Assembly: GCA_025924495.1 (NCBI GenBank)
Contig: JAICIG010000255.1
Location: forward strand, 1-11,483
From: Pirellulales bacterium
Lineage (GTDB): Bacteria > Planctomycetota > Planctomycetia > Pirellulales > JAICIG01
DNA: 11,483 nt
Reading direction: 5' to 3'
Shown in pieces: positions 7,071 to 11,483 of this stretch; the stretch's first letter is position 1; each line of letters opens with the position of its first letter. The notes beneath the pieces are model-generated. The model searched no databases. It worked only from the letters and a program-made list of their open reading frames with translations, and had not been told where the DNA came from. The position numbers were made by a program, and so were the translations under genes.

Positions 7071-7212
7071 ACAGTCCCTACGAGTATCTGGAAGAATCCG
7101 AGAGCCGGGCGTCCAGAACCGTCGCCCAAGCACAATGAATTCTAGTGCGGAAGTCAAACCGTCCTCGGCGACGAAAGCCTTGGCCCTTGGTCTCCAATGC
7201 CGCTCTTCCGCC

Positions 7213-7779
7213 TCACTCCTTGCCCTCGAACAGCGGCAGCGCTTGCTGCTCGGCCGGATAGGTGATTTGCTCCCCCTCGACCCGGGCGAAAGGCGTCAAC
7301 GAGTGCGGCTTCGCCGGGCCGCGGCTGATGATGTCGTGAACGGTCCAGCCGCGCACAATCAACGCATCGGCGACCAGCCGGCGATGGCAGCGCCAAGGGA
7401 CGGCTTCCGAACACATAATGGCCGTCCTCTGTTGGCGGGCGAGCGACATCAATTGCTCGAGGCAGCTTGTGAACTCTTCGGTGGCCATGTAGTCGGCATA
7501 GCGATTGAACGCATCGACTCGCCAGCCGTCGTTCGGCGAGTCAGGGGGCCGCTTCGATCGCCGCCCGCCAAGAGCTTGCAGATGATGATATTCGATGCCA
7601 GCCGATTCTAGGGCGGCTTGCATGGCGTCTTGATTGAACTGCGGATGGGCCCGCGAGCCTGGATAGCGGCGGATATCGACAAGCAACTGAATCGATTCGC
7701 CTTGAAGAAGTTCAAGGAATTCGTCCCATGGACGATTCGAATGGCCGATTGTCCAGATGTCGTTTGGCACGGCAACCAT
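7213..7779 (-). CDS. DUF488 family protein
   Basis: This 188-residue protein belongs to the DUF488 family, whose biochemical role is not established. Family landmarks are all present: IWTIGHSNRPWDEFLELL near the N-terminus, LVDIRRYPGSRAHPQFN, YHHLQALGGRR, RYADYMATEEF, and IMCSEAVPWRCHRRLVADAL. The conserved arginines, the MC-E segment and the CHR segment form the likely functional site. The start is uncertain. ATG at 7779 gives MVAVPNDIWTIGHS and fits the domain boundary. ATG at 7806 and GTG at 7836 are also in frame, and the GTG overlaps the stop of the upstream gene as GTGA, which would couple translation. The gene follows ftsK and the DUF1614-like gene on the same strand. Confidence 0.88.
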   Translation of the reverse strand: MVAVPNDIWTIGHSNRPWDEFLELLQGESIQLLVDIRRYPGSRAHPQFNQDAMQAALESAGIEYHHLQALGGRRSKRPPDSPNDGWRVDAFNRYADYMATEEFTSCLEQLMSLARQQRTAIMCSEAVPWRCHRRLVADALIVRGWTVHDIISRGPAKPHSLTPFARVEGEQITYPAEQQALPLFEGKE

Positions 7780-7832
7780 CTCCCGAGGGCAAAGTGTCGC
7801 AAACATTATGCCAAAACGCCAAATGCAGGCGC

Positions 7833-8231
7833 TCACCGGTTATGCCGGGACAAGCAGGGCAGCATGTCGTTGTTTCCTGCGACCGCCAGCGAACTCGCAC
7901 GCGTGCCGACCTCGATTGCCGTGAACATGCCTACGTCGGCGAGGCGCCGACGAAGGCATGGCACACTGCATAAACCATACGCGCCGAGGATTTCGACCGG
8001 CTGCAATTCGTGCCGGGCGATGCGGTAGATCGGAACGTTGAACAGGCCGCCCGCCAGAATGCCGAACACCGCCAGAAAAGCGAGCTGCGGCGCGAGATGG
8101 AGCCGTTGCATCGCCCCTTGCATGGCGTCAACGAGCACGATCGGCATCAGACACATCAGCGAAACGGCCGCCACCATGCTCGCGCATCCCAAGGCCGGAA
8201 GCCAGCGAGGAACCGGGCGGTAGCCGTTCAT
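7833..8231 (-). CDS. Short membrane protein resembling the N-terminal half of DUF1614, probably truncated
   Basis: This 132-residue protein has two hydrophobic helices (about 11-35 and 47-66). LAGGLFNVPIYRI (60-72) resembles the glycine-asparagine-proline segment of DUF1614 membrane proteins. In that family the chain continues past a segment like AVNVGG into further helices. Here the weakly similar stretch TAIEVGT (103-109) is followed by a polar end and a stop, and no other minus-strand frame supplies the missing helices before the DUF488 gene begins. It may be a shortened or decaying copy. The ATG at 8231 is the base immediately after the ftsK TAA, and the TGA overlaps a GTG of the next gene. 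Being coding is likely; the family call is tentative. Confidence 0.5.
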   Translation of the reverse strand: MNGYRPVPRWLPALGCASMVAAVSLMCLMPIVLVDAMQGAMQRLHLAPQLAFLAVFGILAGGLFNVPIYRIARHELQPVEILGAYGLCSVPCLRRRLADVGMFTAIEVGTRASSLAVAGNNDMLPCLSRHNR

Positions 8232-10910
<2,679 letters not shown>

Positions 10911-11061
10911 GGAGGTCGGTGGTCTCGTGACGAGACTGCTTTGCGCCGTAAGCGACAAAGGCAACCGGAAGGGGCTCATCCATGCCCGACACTAGTCCGT
11001 TACTTATCTAGTTCGGCAGTTGCGGCGCGCGGCTGCCAGTTTCGTTCGAGGCGCCCGCGAG

Positions 11062-11080
11062 GTTTGCCTGCGGGGCAAAC
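11062..11080. terminator. Hairpin, 7-bp stem and 5-base loop
   Basis: GTTTGCC (11062-11068) and GGCAAAC (11074-11080) pair perfectly around TGCGG. No T-run follows on either strand. It lies about 190 bp past the DUF3050 stop and about 150 bp before the chosen ftsK start. It could be a terminator without a U-tract or a structure in the ftsK leader. Confidence 0.3.
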
Positions 11081-11126
11081 GGGGAGAGATCCGTGCGGTG
11101 GGAACAATCGGCAGGAAGCTTTCTCG

Positions 11127-11148
11127 AGACTTCCCCGCATGGAAGTCT
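11127..11148. terminator. Hairpin, 8-bp stem and 6-base loop, with a competing arm
   Basis: AGACTTCC (11127-11134) pairs perfectly with GGAAGTCT (11141-11148) around CCGCAT. A second GGAAG at 11114-11118 could instead pair with CTTCC (11130-11134), so two mutually exclusive stems are possible. There is no T-run. A terminator for the DUF3050 gene, 125 bp upstream on the minus strand, is the simplest reading; attenuation upstream of ftsK is speculative. Confidence 0.35.
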
Positions 11149-11273
11149 AGCTCACTGGGCAAGTTGCTAATGCGGCAGCGATCGAGCCGACCTGCATTTC
11201 CCGCATCGGCGCAGTCCGGTTGTAACGCTTAGGCCGGCGGCAGCGAGTTGTCGCGCGAGGTGCAGCAGTGCAG

Positions 11274-11483
11274 TTACGCGTCAGACTTGATGGATTCGTG
11301 AATGCCATCCCACAGCGCAAGTCGGGCCTGTAAAGCGGCAACTGCCGTCTCGGCGGCTTCGTCCCACTTCGACGCGTCCGTCTGGCAGAGATACGTCATC
11401 AGCCGAGCCGCCATCGGTCCATGTTCTTCGCCATCCAAGTCGATGTGCCGATGCAGATAGAATCTGAACAAGTCCAACCCGCC
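11274..11483 (-). CDS. DUF3050 domain protein, C-terminal end (5' part outside window)
   Basis: The last 69 residues of a protein lie in a frame open to the right edge. The stretch FYLHRHIDLDGEEHGPMAAR followed by LMTYLCQ, KWDEAAETAVAALQARLALWDGI matches the C-terminus of DUF3050 proteins as I know them. That family is thought to have a haem-oxygenase-like, possibly di-iron, all-helical fold. The HxxxDxxxHG spacing (H11, D15, H20 in the visible part) would supply metal ligands. Full-length members are about 250-270 residues, so most of the gene is outside. No substrate is known to me. It stops with TAA about 360 bp before ftsK, so a shared operon is uncertain. Confidence 0.75.
   Translation of the reverse strand, partial: GGLDLFRFYLHRHIDLDGEEHGPMAARLMTYLCQTDASKWDEAAETAVAALQARLALWDGIHESIKSDA

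Larger units (their letters stand above)
10911..11273. other. Intergenic region between the DUF3050 gene and ftsK
   Basis: About 360 bp lie between the DUF3050 stop and the chosen ftsK start (about 290 bp if ftsK begins at 10979). They hold two good hairpins (11062-11080 and 11127-11148). No convincing coding frame, tRNA or T-rich terminator was seen. The ftsK promoter should lie here, but I could not pick a -35/-10 pair with correct spacing; TAGATA near 11005-11012 on the minus strand is only a weak -10 candidate. Confidence 0.5.

Noticed and set aside
7139..7157. TTGACT and TAGAAT boxes on the minus strand upstream of the cysteine-rich gene
   Set aside because: The spacer is only 7 bases, so they cannot act as a sigma70 pair.

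Overview
The window looks like chromosomal DNA from a moderately GC-rich bacterium, most likely a planctomycete of the Pirellulales type. That is an inference from the gene families and architectures (FtsK with a long linker, a DsbD with two N-terminal domains, a HAO-like octaheme cytochrome, DUF3050) and from weak or absent Shine-Dalgarno sites. It is not proven. No phage, insertion sequence, CRISPR array, rRNA or tRNA was seen.

Layout, left to right. The 3' end of purM (1-282) is the only plus-strand gene and converges on everything else. All other genes are on the minus strand, so they read from right to left. In transcription order they are: the C-terminal end of a DUF3050 protein (right edge); a non-coding stretch of about 360 bp with two hairpins; ftsK; a short DUF1614-like membrane protein that starts at the base after the ftsK stop; a DUF488 protein that can start in a GTGA overlap with it; a small cysteine-rich protein; an octaheme c-type cytochrome of the hydroxylamine oxidoreductase-like (HAO-like) superfamily with an N-terminal membrane anchor; an eight-helix membrane protein overlapping the cytochrome gene by 17 bp; acetate kinase (ackA); a 353 bp gap with a good sigma70-type promoter; and dsbD.

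The centre of interest is 4399-6556. The cytochrome has eight CxxCH motifs and the HAO-family C-terminal signature. Its overlapping partner is an unrecognised membrane protein built from two similar four-helix halves. Each half carries an HxxE-(Y/W)-I-P motif and a second histidine, and predicted topology places all of these on the periplasmic face, where the cytochrome's haem domain should also lie. I infer a membrane-bound redox module in which the duplicated protein passes electrons to or from the quinone pool or the cytochrome. AckA may share the operon. DsbD, transcribed from its own promoter, is of a type that supplies periplasmic reductant for disulfide reduction and cytochrome c maturation.

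Other oddities are an extremely acidic C-terminal tail on FtsK (about 57 Asp/Glu in the last 80 residues), an apparently truncated DUF1614 protein, and the CCDCDC motif of the cysteine-rich protein.
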